A stretch of DNA of 61,434 nucleotides from CAZOIA01 sp964579675 (GTDB taxonomy: Bacteria > Planctomycetota > Phycisphaerae > UBA1845 > PWPN01), in assembly GCA_964579675.1 (NCBI GenBank), contig CAZOIA010000006.1:1-61434 (forward strand), written 5' to 3'. How positions within the stretch are numbered: the stretch's first letter is position 1; every line of letters begins with the position of its first letter. Of this stretch, positions 7,692 to 16,731 are shown in pieces. Made by a program: the position numbers and the translations under genes. The notes below the pieces were generated by a model. That model did no database searches. It was given only the letters and a program-made list of their open reading frames with translations, and was not told the DNA's origin.

Positions 7692-9922
7692 TGGGGTCTC
7701 CTGGTGCCGACGCGGCTGCGCTGCTGCTGGCCAGCGTCCTCTCGACGGCGAAGAATTACTTCCTCGTCTTCGTCGGCTTTTCCCTCGTGATATTCTTCCA
7801 CGAGCTGGGGCATTTCCTCGCCGCCAAGGCGCTCGACGTCCGGGTGGACAAGTTTGCGGTCGGTTTCGGACGCGCCCTGTTCGGGTTCACCCGCGGGGAG
7901 ACGCGATACGCGTTCAACGTGCTTCCCCTGGGCGGGTACGTGAAGATGCTGGGCCAGGAGGACTTCGCGATCGACAAGTCGGGCGAGCTGATGGTCAAAG
8001 ACGATCCCCGGGCCTTCACCCACAAACCGGTCGGCCGGCGGATGATCATCGTCTCGGCGGGCGTGATCATGAACCTGGTCTTTTCCGCCCTGCTCTTCAT
8101 GCTGGTGTTCATGATCGGGACCTACTTCCCACCGGCGGTGGTCGGCTCGCTGAAGATGGAATCGCCGGCGGAGCGAGCGGGTCTTCAGCCCGGTGACAAG
8201 ATCGTGCGGGTCAACGATCAGGAAATTGCCGACTTCGCAGACCTGGGCGCGGCGGTCCGGCTCTCGGCCCCCGGCGAGCCGATGACCATCGCATTCGAAC
8301 GCCGGGATACCCCGGACGCCGCCCCGACCCGCCATACGATCAAGGTTGAGCCGGAGTACAACCCCGACCGGAATATACTGGAACTCGGCGTCGCGCCGTC
8401 GTTGACCAACACCGTCGCCGACACCCGGGACGACCCGGCACTTGCCCTGGAGGACCAGCTCCGTAGCGGTGACAAGATCCTCAAGGTTGACGGACAGGAG
8501 GTCTCCAGTATCTGGGAGATCATTGTCGCTCTTGTTCGGCGGCAGGGCGGGTTTGCGACGCTGGAGGTGAGCCGGGCTAAGCCGGACGGTACGTCAGAGA
8601 TCCGCGAGGTCAAACGGCGGGTTTATCGTGCGTTCCGGCCGACCGGTGATGCCCGAGAAGAGAGCGGCCATCTGCTGGGACTGGTCCCGCGGCGGCGGAT
8701 CGGGCTGGTGAACGCCGCGGAGCGGGCGGAGCTTGCCGGGCTCAAGGCCGGCGACGTCATCATCAGGTGGGGAAACCAGAACGCTCCCACGATCGGCGAG
8801 ATACTCGACAGCGTCGCCGCCAACTCCGAGCGGGATATCCGCGTCGAGGTGCTTCGTCGCCCTCCAGGGCAGAGCTGGCAGATCGTCAGCGCGGTGGTCC
8901 GGCCCAAGCCACAAGGCCTGTTCAGACGCGGAAAGCCCACGGTCGGGATGAGTTTCGACGGGCAGGAAGACGACCTGCTCATTGTGGCGGACATCATCAC
9001 CAACGTGACCGACGACATTGCCACGCCGGCTGCCCCGCTGAAGGACATCATGCCCCGCGGCTCGCGGATCACGAAGGTCAACGACTCACCGGTCGCCAAC
9101 TGGCGAGAGCTGGCCGAACGCTTTCTCGAACTGGCCGGGAGCGAGGTCAGACTGGCGTGGCGTTACCAGGAGCAGCCCGAGCGGTCGGCCACCATCCGGG
9201 TGCCTCACACTCTCGGGACCACGTTCGGTTTGCCGCCGGATCATCGGATCACCAGGATCAACGGCAGGGCCGACATCGTGATCGAGCGGGACGGCAAGCT
9301 GGTCCGGTACGCGGCCGAGAACTGGATCGGGGCCCGCGAGATCCTCCGCGAATGTATCGGTCAGACAATCGAGGTCGAGCACCGCCCCGTGCTCACCCCC
9401 GACTCCCAGACCGAGCGGATAGAGAAGGTGACCGAAGAGATGCTGGACACCTGGGTCATGCGCATCGGGTTCCAGATGGACGACATGGTAACCGAGATGA
9501 CCATGTCGAGAGTCCAGCAGCTCAATCCGTTCAAGGCCATGATGATCGGGATCCGCAAGACGTATTACTTCATCGAGCAGGTATACCTGATGATGCAGCG
9601 GATGGTGATTACCCGGTCAGTGGGGTTCGAGCAGGTGTCCGGACCGGTCGGCATTGTCAAGTTGGGCAGTGACATTGCCGAGCGTGACACGGTCAAGCTC
9701 CTGTACTTCCTCGCGCTCATATCGGCCAACCTGGCGGTGATCAACTTCCTGCCCCTGCCCATCGTTGACGGAGGGCTCTTCGTCTTCCTGATTATCGAGA
9801 AGATCAAGGGCAGCCCGATCCCCATCAAAGCCCAGATTGCCACTCAGCTCATCGGCCTGGCGCTGATTATCGGGGTTTTCCTGTACGTGACGCTCAACGA
9901 CATTCAGAAGTTATTCGGGTAA
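7676..9922 (+). CDS. rseP: RseP-like site-2 zinc metalloprotease with about five PDZ segments
   Basis: M50 intramembrane metalloprotease of 748 aa. HELGH at residues 42-46 supplies two zinc ligands and the catalytic Glu in the first transmembrane helix. The C-terminal NFLPLPIVDGG (about 690-700) supplies the third ligand. Between them lie five PDZ-like units recognised by GDKIVRVND, GDKILKVDG, GDVIIRWGN, GSRITKVND and DHRITRING, against two in E. coli RseP, which explains the greater length. The start at 7676 is chosen for AGAGG 6 nt upstream; a second ATG at 7691 forms a TGATG junction with the dxr stop. It ends in the inner membrane and overlaps the convergent HEAT gene by 19 nt. Expected role: cleavage of membrane-bound regulators such as anti-sigma factors. 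Confidence 0.93.
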   Translation: MLELLMGSPGADAAALLLASVLSTAKNYFLVFVGFSLVIFFHELGHFLAAKALDVRVDKFAVGFGRALFGFTRGETRYAFNVLPLGGYVKMLGQEDFAIDKSGELMVKDDPRAFTHKPVGRRMIIVSAGVIMNLVFSALLFMLVFMIGTYFPPAVVGSLKMESPAERAGLQPGDKIVRVNDQEIADFADLGAAVRLSAPGEPMTIAFERRDTPDAAPTRHTIKVEPEYNPDRNILELGVAPSLTNTVADTRDDPALALEDQLRSGDKILKVDGQEVSSIWEIIVALVRRQGGFATLEVSRAKPDGTSEIREVKRRVYRAFRPTGDAREESGHLLGLVPRRRIGLVNAAERAELAGLKAGDVIIRWGNQNAPTIGEILDSVAANSERDIRVEVLRRPPGQSWQIVSAVVRPKPQGLFRRGKPTVGMSFDGQEDDLLIVADIITNVTDDIATPAAPLKDIMPRGSRITKVNDSPVANWRELAERFLELAGSEVRLAWRYQEQPERSATIRVPHTLGTTFGLPPDHRITRINGRADIVIERDGKLVRYAAENWIGAREILRECIGQTIEVEHRPVLTPDSQTERIEKVTEEMLDTWVMRIGFQMDDMVTEMTMSRVQQLNPFKAMMIGIRKTYYFIEQVYLMMQRMVITRSVGFEQVSGPVGIVKLGSDIAERDTVKLLYFLALISANLAVINFLPLPIVDGGLFVFLIIEKIKGSPIPIKAQIATQLIGLALIIGVFLYVTLNDIQKLFG

Positions 9923-10749
9923 GCGGCCGGCTGGGTGGGCGGTTCGTCAACGGGCGCATCCGTGATCAGGCGCAGGGATCGGGCCGCGATGGCTGCCACC
10001 GTGGTCTCTTTCTGCAGCGCATCCATCACCGTCTGAGGATCGATCCCCTTGTTCAGGAGTTGCTGTTGGCGGGCGGCCAGCGCCTGCAGTGCTGAACGCT
10101 GCGAATAGGGCAGTATCGTGACTTGACGTTCGTCGGCCAGCATGTCGGTCAGAATCGGCACCGCCGCTTCACTACCGAGCATTCCCAGTGAATCGATGAT
10201 CTGGGCCCGCAGATTTGGATCCGTGGCGTGCGGCAGCGCGTCGAGCAGGGCCTGCTCCGCCTCCGCCCCCCCGATCCGCTGCAAGGCAACTGCGGCGTGG
10301 CGGTCCGGCCCGCCGGGATGCTCCAGGAGACAGTCCCGCAGCGTTCGCAGGAGTGAGGATACGTCCTCACGGGAAGCGAGCGCCAGGGCAGCCCTTATCG
10401 CCACGTCCTCGTTTTCGTCGGACAAGAGCGCGACCAGGCGTTTGTCGGCCACCCCGGGCGTGCAGTGCTCGAGGATGATCACACCCATCTCCCGGACCTC
10501 CGGGCGCGGGTTCTGCAACAGCCGGTCAACTGCACCGAGAGACTTGTTCCCAACTGCCGCCAGGCAAGCCAGGTAGTAGTTGCGTTCATGGTCCGACTCG
10601 ACCCGCGTGAGCCGGTACGCCCACCAGTGTGCGCGGATCTCCATGCGAAAGAACATCACCACCGCCCAGAGCAGCACCAGTGCGATGATGGCGACGGCGG
10701 TCCATATCCGGCCACGCCGCCGAACCCGGCTCAGCGCTTCCGTGTCCAT
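9904..10749 (-). CDS. Membrane-anchored HEAT-repeat protein
   Basis: A 281-aa protein with one N-terminal transmembrane helix (residues about 15-37, TAVAIIALVLLWAVVMFF) and a soluble part built of HEAT/PBS-lyase-like helical repeats: VDRLLQNPRPEVREMGVIIL, LVALLSDENEDVAIRAALAL and LLDALPHATDPNLRAQIIDS. This kind of scaffold binds other proteins; no catalytic motif is seen. It is the last gene of the glycine-cleavage operon and overlaps the lipoate ligase gene by 19 nt, so coexpression is very likely. A direct role in glycine cleavage is not evident. Confidence 0.85.
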   Translation of the reverse strand: MDTEALSRVRRRGRIWTAVAIIALVLLWAVVMFFRMEIRAHWWAYRLTRVESDHERNYYLACLAAVGNKSLGAVDRLLQNPRPEVREMGVIILEHCTPGVADKRLVALLSDENEDVAIRAALALASREDVSSLLRTLRDCLLEHPGGPDRHAAVALQRIGGAEAEQALLDALPHATDPNLRAQIIDSLGMLGSEAAVPILTDMLADERQVTILPYSQRSALQALAARQQQLLNKGIDPQTVMDALQKETTVAAIAARSLRLITDAPVDEPPTQPAAYPNNF

Positions 10750-11462
10750 GCCGGAGCAGCATACTTGCCGCGAAGCTGCCCGGCCAGTTCGAGTTCCGCC
10801 CGGGTGAACGTCCCCAGATCGGCAGCCATGCCGCCGGCGATCCGCCGGGCCAGCTCAGCCACGCAGGTGACAACGTCGAGCCCGGTGTAAGCGGCAAGCG
10901 TCGCACACTTCTGCTGGCTGAATCGGTTGTCGAGGATCAATGAGCCCTGCTGAAGCACGGCGGTTCTCGTGCGTCGCTGGGCGCTGCCCATCAACTTCCG
11001 GCCATCCGCCAGCAGGTCGAAGCAGCTATGTCGCTCGAAGCAGAAGAACGGCCCCCGATGCGAGCAGCCACGCGACCGCGCAGGCCCGGGCATCACCGGG
11101 ATGCCGTAGTCCGACAACAACGCGGCAAAGGCACCATGGACGTGATCGTAGAGATGGGTGGGTCCCTCCTCGGCCAGCAGCGGATGGTCCAAGGGTAACG
11201 TGACCGAGTAGGTCAACTCCCGATCGTGCAGGATCGCCCCGCCCCCGGTCTGACGCCGGACCACCGCCAGCTCGCCCGCGGGCGGGGGCAGGGCGGCGAA
11301 ATCTGCCCAGGGCTGGAAGTAACCCAGGGAGACCGTCGGCGGCGACCACTGGTAGAATCGAAGCGTGGCCGGCGATGCCCCGCGCCCGACTTCATGCAGG
11401 ATCGCCTCGTCGCGGGCCATGTTGGCTACGCCGTCCGCCGACAGATCAATCAGCCATCTCAT
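10731..11462 (-). CDS. lplA: Lipoate-protein ligase A family protein
   Basis: A member of the biotin/lipoate A/B ligase family, 243 aa, expected to attach lipoate or octanoate to the Lys of GcvH and other lipoyl domains. The family signature RRQTGGGAI is at residues 69-77, and the conserved Lys lies in DGRKLMGSAQRR. The ATG at 11462 overlaps the stop of the phosphoesterase gene by 4 nt (ATGA), which fixes this start against a longer frame beginning at 11507. Placement inside the glycine-cleavage operon agrees with GcvH being its substrate. It could be an octanoyltransferase of the LipM type instead; the sequence alone does not settle that. Confidence 0.88.
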   Translation of the reverse strand: MRWLIDLSADGVANMARDEAILHEVGRGASPATLRFYQWSPPTVSLGYFQPWADFAALPPPAGELAVVRRQTGGGAILHDRELTYSVTLPLDHPLLAEEGPTHLYDHVHGAFAALLSDYGIPVMPGPARSRGCSHRGPFFCFERHSCFDLLADGRKLMGSAQRRTRTAVLQQGSLILDNRFSQQKCATLAAYTGLDVVTCVAELARRIAGGMAADLGTFTRAELELAGQLRGKYAAPAWTRKR

Positions 11463-12715
11463 TCTCGTCCCGCCGGCTCCCGGCATAGGCGATCCAGCTC
11501 GATCCACTCGTAGGCCACCGCCTCGGGCGGCGGGACGGACTTGTCGATCTCGAAGTGGTCGAACTCGCTGCCCTGGATGTCGATGGCCCGTCCCGTCAAC
11601 CGATCGCCTTCGAGCCGAATCAGCACGAAGTGGTTGACGCTTGCCGCGGTCTTCGACCAGAGCTCGTCGTTCCGCACGTCGTACAGCTCGGCCCCGCCGC
11701 CGGCCGAGACCAGGTGCCAGTAGGGACGTCTCTGCTCCGGCTCGTCATAGTGGCGGATGGGCTGGGAGAACTGGTAACTGTGCTCGTGGCCGGTGATGAT
11801 CATGTCCACGTTGTGCCGGGCCAGCAGTGGGCAATACAGCGTTCGCATCGGGACGTGGCTGTCGTGGCGGGTCCCCGAGTTGAACACGGGATGATGCCAG
11901 ATCACGAATCTCCAGCCGGCCGACGTGGCGGCGAGGTCCTGCTCGGCAAACGCGTACTGCTCGGGGTCGTCGTAGAAGTCGTGATTGGAATCGAGCACGA
12001 GGAAATGGGCGTCGCCATAGTCGAAGCTGTAGTACCTTTCGTTACCGGGCAGGGCGAAGGCTTGCGTGTAGACGGTTCGGCCGTCAAGCCCGGCCTCGGT
12101 TCGGCCCAGTTCGTGGTTGCCGATCGCCGGCCAGAGCACGACTGACTGGAGCATCTCGCGGCAGGGCTCGAAGAACATCCAGTTCCACTCGAACAGGTTC
12201 ACGCCGCTGCCGACGAAATCGCCGGAGTGAACGCACATGGGGACGCCCGAAGCGAGGATGAGTTCGGCGATTCGCTGGCAGGTTTTGCGCCCCTTGCGCG
12301 AGTCGCCCCAGACGGCGAATTCAAAAGGCGTCCCGGGCCCCGGGGGCGTGGTGAATGTGCCTTGCCGCGAGCCGTTGGCGGTGCCGGCGGACCGCACTTC
12401 ATAATGATAAACTTGGCCGGGCTGCAAGCCGCCGACGACCATTTCGTGACGCTCGGCTGCAGCAGGCGTGCGGCGGGCGAAGACTACCGAGCCGTTCGCG
12501 CCGGTGACCCGGACGGTGGCAGTCGTGGGCTCGTCAGTCTCCCAGCACACCGTGATGCGATCCGCTTGGGCGTTCTGCAGGTAGGGACCTCGCGAGAGAA
12601 TGATGTCGGACGGCGCGAGCGCCCCGACGATCCGGAGGGTCGCGTAAGCGGCGATTGCCACCAACGGAATGCCCAGTCCGATGATTGCGATTACCCGTGC
12701 ATGGTCCCGGTTCAT
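11459..12715 (-). CDS. Membrane-anchored metallophosphoesterase with Fn3-like domain (purple acid phosphatase-like)
   Basis: A 418-aa protein with an N-terminal membrane anchor (ARVIAIIGLGIPLVAIAAYA), an Fn3-like domain (residues about 40-130, ending GLQPGQVYHYEVRS) and a calcineurin-like phosphoesterase domain. The metal-site motifs are in order: WGDSRKG, HSGDFVG, IGNHELG, IWHHPVF and ITGHEHSY. The ATG at 12715 is preceded by AAAGGA and shares its A with the TGA of gcvPB (TGATG). The lplA start in turn overlaps this stop. An exported phosphatase within a glycine-cleavage operon has no obvious metabolic link; the substrate is unknown. Confidence 0.88.
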   Translation of the reverse strand: MNRDHARVIAIIGLGIPLVAIAAYATLRIVGALAPSDIILSRGPYLQNAQADRITVCWETDEPTTATVRVTGANGSVVFARRTPAAAERHEMVVGGLQPGQVYHYEVRSAGTANGSRQGTFTTPPGPGTPFEFAVWGDSRKGRKTCQRIAELILASGVPMCVHSGDFVGSGVNLFEWNWMFFEPCREMLQSVVLWPAIGNHELGRTEAGLDGRTVYTQAFALPGNERYYSFDYGDAHFLVLDSNHDFYDDPEQYAFAEQDLAATSAGWRFVIWHHPVFNSGTRHDSHVPMRTLYCPLLARHNVDMIITGHEHSYQFSQPIRHYDEPEQRRPYWHLVSAGGGAELYDVRNDELWSKTAASVNHFVLIRLEGDRLTGRAIDIQGSEFDHFEIDKSVPPPEAVAYEWIELDRLCREPAGRE

Positions 12716-14295
12716 CAGAGATCCTTTCGCTCCGGACAGGAGGTACCGCACACGGGCGTGGATGGCCGCTGAGCGGCGGATCGCCTCGCCGGGGCCTGCG
12801 ACGGCTCGGCCTGCGGTTGCCAGCACAGGTCCGGCTTGCGGGCTGCGGTGACTTCGTCCAGGCGGTGGACGGGCATCGTGTGCGGGGCGTGATGCAGCAG
12901 GCCGGGCCGCCGGTGGGCCTCGCGGGCGATGCGAATCATCGCGTCAGCGAACTCGTCGAGGGTCGCCAGTGACTCGCATTCGGTCGGCTCGATCATCAGG
13001 CAATGCGGGACCGGCCAACTCATCGTGGGCGGGTGGATCGCGTGGTCCATGAGCCGTTTGGCCACGTCCAGCTCGGTGACGCCCTTCTCGCGGAACTCCG
13101 GCACACACACGAACTCGTGGGCATAGGGGGGCTCGAACGGGAAGCGGTAGTGCTCCCGCAGTCGGGCGGCCAGGTAGTTGGCGGAGAGCACGGCCCTTTC
13201 GCTGACCTCCGTCAGGCCGGCGGGTCCCAGGGCCCGGATGTAGGCGTACGCCCGAATCAGCACGCCCATCTGCCCGTAGAACCAGCGCACGCGGCCAATG
13301 GACCGCGGGCCGGGGCAGGCCCACCCGTACGTCCGATCCTCGCGGCGGATGACTTGCAGTCCGGGCAGGAACTCGCCCAGCGGCTCAGCCACCGCGACCG
13401 GACCGGACCCAGGGCCCCCGCAGCCGTGCGGCGTGCCAAAAGTCTTGTGCAGGTTGAAGTGCATCACGTCCACCCCGAAGTCCCCGGGCCGGGCGATCCC
13501 CAGAATGGCGTTCATGTTGGCCCCGTCCAAGTACAGCAACGCCCCCTCGCCGTGCACGATCTCGGCCATCTCGGCGATCTGCCGATCGAACAGGCCGACG
13601 GTATTGGGGTTGGTGATCATCAGTGCGGCGGTCTGCTCGTCGGTTTTCTTCTTCAAGTCGTCTAGGTCCACCCGCCCGTCCGGCCGCGATGCCACCGTCA
13701 CTGCGTGCTGACCACATACCGAACATGAGGCCGGGTTCGTCCCGTGGGCTGACTCGGGCGTCAGCACCTTCGGTCGCGACTCGCCGCGGTCGCGGTGATA
13801 AGCGTTGATGACCAGCAGGCCCGTTATCTCGCCGTGGGCGCCGGCGCAGGGTTGGAGGGTTACTTCCGCCAGGCCCGCGATCTCGGCGAGGAACACGCGC
13901 AGATGATAGAGCAGTTCGAGAATGCCCTGCGTGTCGGCCTCCGGCTGCAACGGGTGGAGCATGGTGAACCCGGGCAGGGCCGCCACCCGCTCGTTCACCT
14001 TCGGGTTGTACTTCATCGTGCAGGACCCGAGCGGGTAGAAGTTCCCGTCCACGCTGAACAGCCGATGGGCCAACCGCGTATGGTGCCGGACGAGATCCAA
14101 TTCGCCGATCTCCGGTAGCGGCGGGGGCGTGTCAGCCAACAACTCACGCGGGATCGCCTTTTGGTGCTCGATCGGCGGCACATCGGTGGCGGGCAGCGAG
14201 ACCGCGCACGCCCCGGGCGTGCTCAGCTCGAACACGAGCTTCTCGGCGGGAACCAACCCCGCGCCTTTCAGTGTCTCAGTCGTCTCTTGTTGCAT
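12715..14295 (-). CDS. gcvPB: Glycine dehydrogenase (decarboxylating) subunit 2
   Basis: C-terminal half of the split P protein of the glycine cleavage system; with GcvPA it decarboxylates glycine and passes the aminomethyl group to lipoyl-GcvH. The 526-aa protein has the PLP Lys in NLHKTFGTPHGCGGPG near residue 280, plus YPLGSCTMKYNPKVNE and LTPESAHGTNPAS. The last 40 residues are a low-complexity extension (QPQAEPSQAPARRSAAQRP) beyond the usual family end. Its stop is fused to the next start (TGATG). The upstream junction contains a heptamer repeat array. Confidence 0.96.
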   Translation of the reverse strand: MQQETTETLKGAGLVPAEKLVFELSTPGACAVSLPATDVPPIEHQKAIPRELLADTPPPLPEIGELDLVRHHTRLAHRLFSVDGNFYPLGSCTMKYNPKVNERVAALPGFTMLHPLQPEADTQGILELLYHLRVFLAEIAGLAEVTLQPCAGAHGEITGLLVINAYHRDRGESRPKVLTPESAHGTNPASCSVCGQHAVTVASRPDGRVDLDDLKKKTDEQTAALMITNPNTVGLFDRQIAEMAEIVHGEGALLYLDGANMNAILGIARPGDFGVDVMHFNLHKTFGTPHGCGGPGSGPVAVAEPLGEFLPGLQVIRREDRTYGWACPGPRSIGRVRWFYGQMGVLIRAYAYIRALGPAGLTEVSERAVLSANYLAARLREHYRFPFEPPYAHEFVCVPEFREKGVTELDVAKRLMDHAIHPPTMSWPVPHCLMIEPTECESLATLDEFADAMIRIAREAHRRPGLLHHAPHTMPVHRLDEVTAARKPDLCWQPQAEPSQAPARRSAAQRPSTPVCGTSCPERKDL

Positions 14296-14305
14296 CCTCG
14301 GTCAC

Positions 14306-14333
14306 TTCTCAATTCTCAACTCTCAATTCTTCA
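14306..14333. repeat. Heptamer array, TTCTCAA type (4 units)
   Basis: Four contiguous 7-nt units: TTCTCAA, TTCTCAA, CTCTCAA, TTCTTCA. The array fills the 35-nt gap between two genes of the operon, and its last unit, read on the minus strand, supplies the TGA stop of the 127-aa unknown gene. Same family as the arrays at 52136-52234. Confidence 0.7.
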
Positions 14334-14714
14334 AAGCGGCTTCGACCACCATTCGGATAGGCTCGCTGCATTGTGGAGCTGCTTGCTCTGGAGATCGAGG
14401 ATCAGCAGGGCCGGATACAGCTTGACCAGACAATCATAGATCTTCAGCAGCTCCCGGGCACTGCAGTTGTTCTCCACGTGGATGGCCTCTTTCCGGGGGA
14501 CGATGCGGGCGTAGCTCAGCCCGTGTCCCAGATAATCGATCGCGTCTTTCGGTCCGGGCTTGCACCCCTCGATCCCGAGCAGCGTGTTCCTGACCGCCTT
14601 CGGGTCGTCGAACGGGACGGCGCCGGCCCGCAGCTTACCCGCATCGCCGGGCTCCACGGGAAAGGACGCTTTCGCCGCTGCCGGCACCTGGATGAGCTGG
14701 ACGTCGTAACCCAC
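14331..14714 (-). CDS. Unknown 127-aa protein between gcvPA and gcvPB
   Basis: The GTG start (MGYDVQLIQVPAAAKASF) lies 18 nt after the gcvPA stop, with AGAGG about 11 nt upstream. The composition is that of a real soluble protein: mixed charged and hydrophobic residues, a central YLGHGLSYARIV and a helical C-terminus (ARELLKIYDCLVKLYPALLIL). No family is recognised. Its insertion between the two halves of the P protein, in the same orientation and with tight spacing, indicates cotranscription. The stop codon lies in a heptamer repeat unit. Confidence 0.75.
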   Translation of the reverse strand: MGYDVQLIQVPAAAKASFPVEPGDAGKLRAGAVPFDDPKAVRNTLLGIEGCKPGPKDAIDYLGHGLSYARIVPRKEAIHVENNCSARELLKIYDCLVKLYPALLILDLQSKQLHNAASLSEWWSKPL

Positions 14715-14732
14715 GCCCCAGTACCTCTTCGC

Positions 14733-16070
14733 CTACGCTTGATCCAATGCCTCGACCAGCCGATGGATTTCCTCTCGGGTGCGCTTCTCGGTGACGGCCA
14801 CGATGAACGAGTCGGACAGGTCCTTGTACCACCGCCCCAACGGGACACCGGCCAGGATGCCCTGCTTGCGGCAATGATCCAACACGGTTGGCACGTCCTT
14901 TGTGGTCCGGACGACGAACTCTTTGAAGAAGGGAGCCTTGAAACGTAATTCAAACGCGTCCAGGTCCGCGATCCGCCGGGCGGCGTAGTGGGACTTGTCC
15001 AGACAGAGCGAGGCCACCCGGGCCAAACCGCCGCGTCCCACCGCGCTCAGGTAAATCGCCGCCCGCAAGGCGAGCAGGCCCTGGTTGGTGCAGATGTTGC
15101 TGGTGGCCCGCTCTCGCCGGATGTGCTGCTCGCGGGTCTGCAGGGTGAGACAGAACGCGCGCCGGCCGCTCCGGTCCCTGGTCGCCCCGATCACGCGTCC
15201 GGGCAGCTTCCGCATGAACTGCCTCCTGCACGCCATGAACCCGAGGGTCGGCCCGCCAAACGACATGGGAACGCCCAGGGGCTGACCGTCGCCGACCACG
15301 ATATCCGCCCCCAGGTCGCCCGGCCGTTTGAGCAGCCCGCAACTGATCGGATCAACACTGGCAATGACCATCGCTCCCGCCTCGCGGGCGATGGCGCTGA
15401 GTTGATCCAACGATTCAACGCAGCCGAAGAAGTTGGGCGTTTGAATCAGAATGGCGCCGGTTTCCTCCCCGAGCGCGCCGCGAAGGCCCTCGGGACTGGT
15501 TCGTCCACCGGTGGTTTCAACGACCACCAGGTCCATCGGCAACTCGCGCAGGTACGTCGCAAGGACGCCGCGGATGTCCGGATGAACCGCGGACGAGACG
15601 ACCACCCGTCGGCGGCCGGTGATCGATCGGGCCATCAACACCGCCTCCGCCGCCGCGGTCGCCCCCTCGTACAGCGACGCATTCGAGACGTCCATGCCCG
15701 TCAATTGACAGATCAGCGTCTGGTACTCGTAGAACGCCTGGAGCGCGCCCTGGGCGGCCTCGGCCTGGTAGGGGGTATATGCGGTGACGAACTCGCTCTG
15801 CGAGGCTAACTCATCCACCACGGTCGGGATGAAGTGGTCATACACGCCCCCGCCCAGAAAGCAGATGGCATCGTCGCACGCCCGGTTCGCCCGGGCCAGA
15901 CGATCCAGATCCGCCAGCAACTCGATCTCGGTCAGTGGCCCGGGCAAATCGAGTGAACGATTCAGCCGCGAGGCGGGCGGAATCCCCGCGAACAAGTCGT
16001 CCACCCGCTGGACGCCGATCGTTGCCAGCATGTGCTCCATGTCTCGCTGCGTGAGTTGCGTGTAGTTCAT
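14733..16070 (-). CDS. gcvPA: Glycine dehydrogenase (decarboxylating) subunit 1
   Basis: N-terminal half of the split P protein, 445 aa, the usual length for this subunit. Recognisable segments are CFLGGGVYDHFIP, TAYTPYQAEAAQGALQAFYE, MDVSNASLYEGATAAAEAV and RATSNICTNQGLLAL. It acts as a heterodimer or heterotetramer with GcvPB. The ATG at 16070 (MNYTQLTQRDMEHML) matches the family start; an in-frame extension to 16151 overlapping gcvH is not expected to be used. gcvH lies 58 nt upstream. Confidence 0.96.
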   Translation of the reverse strand: MNYTQLTQRDMEHMLATIGVQRVDDLFAGIPPASRLNRSLDLPGPLTEIELLADLDRLARANRACDDAICFLGGGVYDHFIPTVVDELASQSEFVTAYTPYQAEAAQGALQAFYEYQTLICQLTGMDVSNASLYEGATAAAEAVLMARSITGRRRVVVSSAVHPDIRGVLATYLRELPMDLVVVETTGGRTSPEGLRGALGEETGAILIQTPNFFGCVESLDQLSAIAREAGAMVIASVDPISCGLLKRPGDLGADIVVGDGQPLGVPMSFGGPTLGFMACRRQFMRKLPGRVIGATRDRSGRRAFCLTLQTREQHIRRERATSNICTNQGLLALRAAIYLSAVGRGGLARVASLCLDKSHYAARRIADLDAFELRFKAPFFKEFVVRTTKDVPTVLDHCRKQGILAGVPLGRWYKDLSDSFIVAVTEKRTREEIHRLVEALDQA

Positions 16071-16128
16071 CGTCTCTGGCAGCTTTTCATCGAGCCATCC
16101 GAAAGGGCGACGGTCACGTTCGGGCGGG

Positions 16129-16515
16129 TCATCCCTCCGCGAGCATCTCATCGTACGCGCGAGCGTCCATCAGCGTATCCAAAGGTGAGGGGTCGCTCAC
16201 CCGGATCTTGAGCATCCAGCCCCGGCCGAAGGGATCGCGGTTGACCAGCTCCGGCGCGTCGGCCAGGGCTGCGTTGACCTCGATCACCTCGCCGCCCACC
16301 GCGGTGAACAGCTCGCTGGTGGCCTTAACCGATTCGATCTCCCCGCAGGTTTGCCCCGCCGCCACCGTGGAACCGGCCGCCGGTAGATCGACAAACGTGA
16401 TGTCCGTCAACTCGTCGGCGGCAAACCGGGTGATCCCCAGCGTTACCACGTCGCCTTCGATAAGGAACCATTCGTGCGTCCTGCTGTACTTGCGGTCCGT
16501 CGGGGTCACGCTCAC
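16129..16515 (-). CDS. gcvH: Glycine cleavage system H protein
   Basis: The small lipoyl carrier that shuttles the aminomethyl group among the P, T and L proteins. The 128-aa protein has the lipoylation site GEIESVKATSELF with Lys64, the family start RKYSRTHEWF and NRDPFGRGWMLKI near the end. The start is GTG, fixed by AAGGAGATG 8 nt upstream. The lipoate ligase encoded later in the same operon (10731-11462) is the likely modifying enzyme. Confidence 0.97.
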   Translation of the reverse strand: MSVTPTDRKYSRTHEWFLIEGDVVTLGITRFAADELTDITFVDLPAAGSTVAAGQTCGEIESVKATSELFTAVGGEVIEVNAALADAPELVNRDPFGRGWMLKIRVSDPSPLDTLMDARAYDEMLAEG

Positions 16516-16601
16516 GGTGGTTCATCTCCTTGTACAACAGACGTGTTCGATCTCGTCCTTTCCAGCGATTCCCTGTCCGGGCCGCTTGCGGCTTCGCGTG
16601 G

Positions 16602-16702
16602 CCTCCGCGCTCCCCTGCGGGTCGCGGCTAAACGTCACCGCTCGCTCGCGGTCTCTCCGTCCTGACCTCCGCGCTCCCCTGCGGGTCGCGGCTAAACGTC
16701 AC
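16602..16702. repeat. Two copies of a 37-nt direct repeat in the gcvT-gcvH gap
   Basis: CCTCCGCGCTCCCCTGCGGG and the 17 nt after it (37 nt in all) occur identically at 16602-16638 and 16666-16702, a period of 64 nt. They lie in the 216-nt gap between gcvT and gcvH, much larger than the other spacings in this operon. No promoter or terminator was recognised in the gap. Confidence 0.75.
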
Positions 16703-16731
16703 TTGTGACCCGCGATTTCTCCATCCCAATC

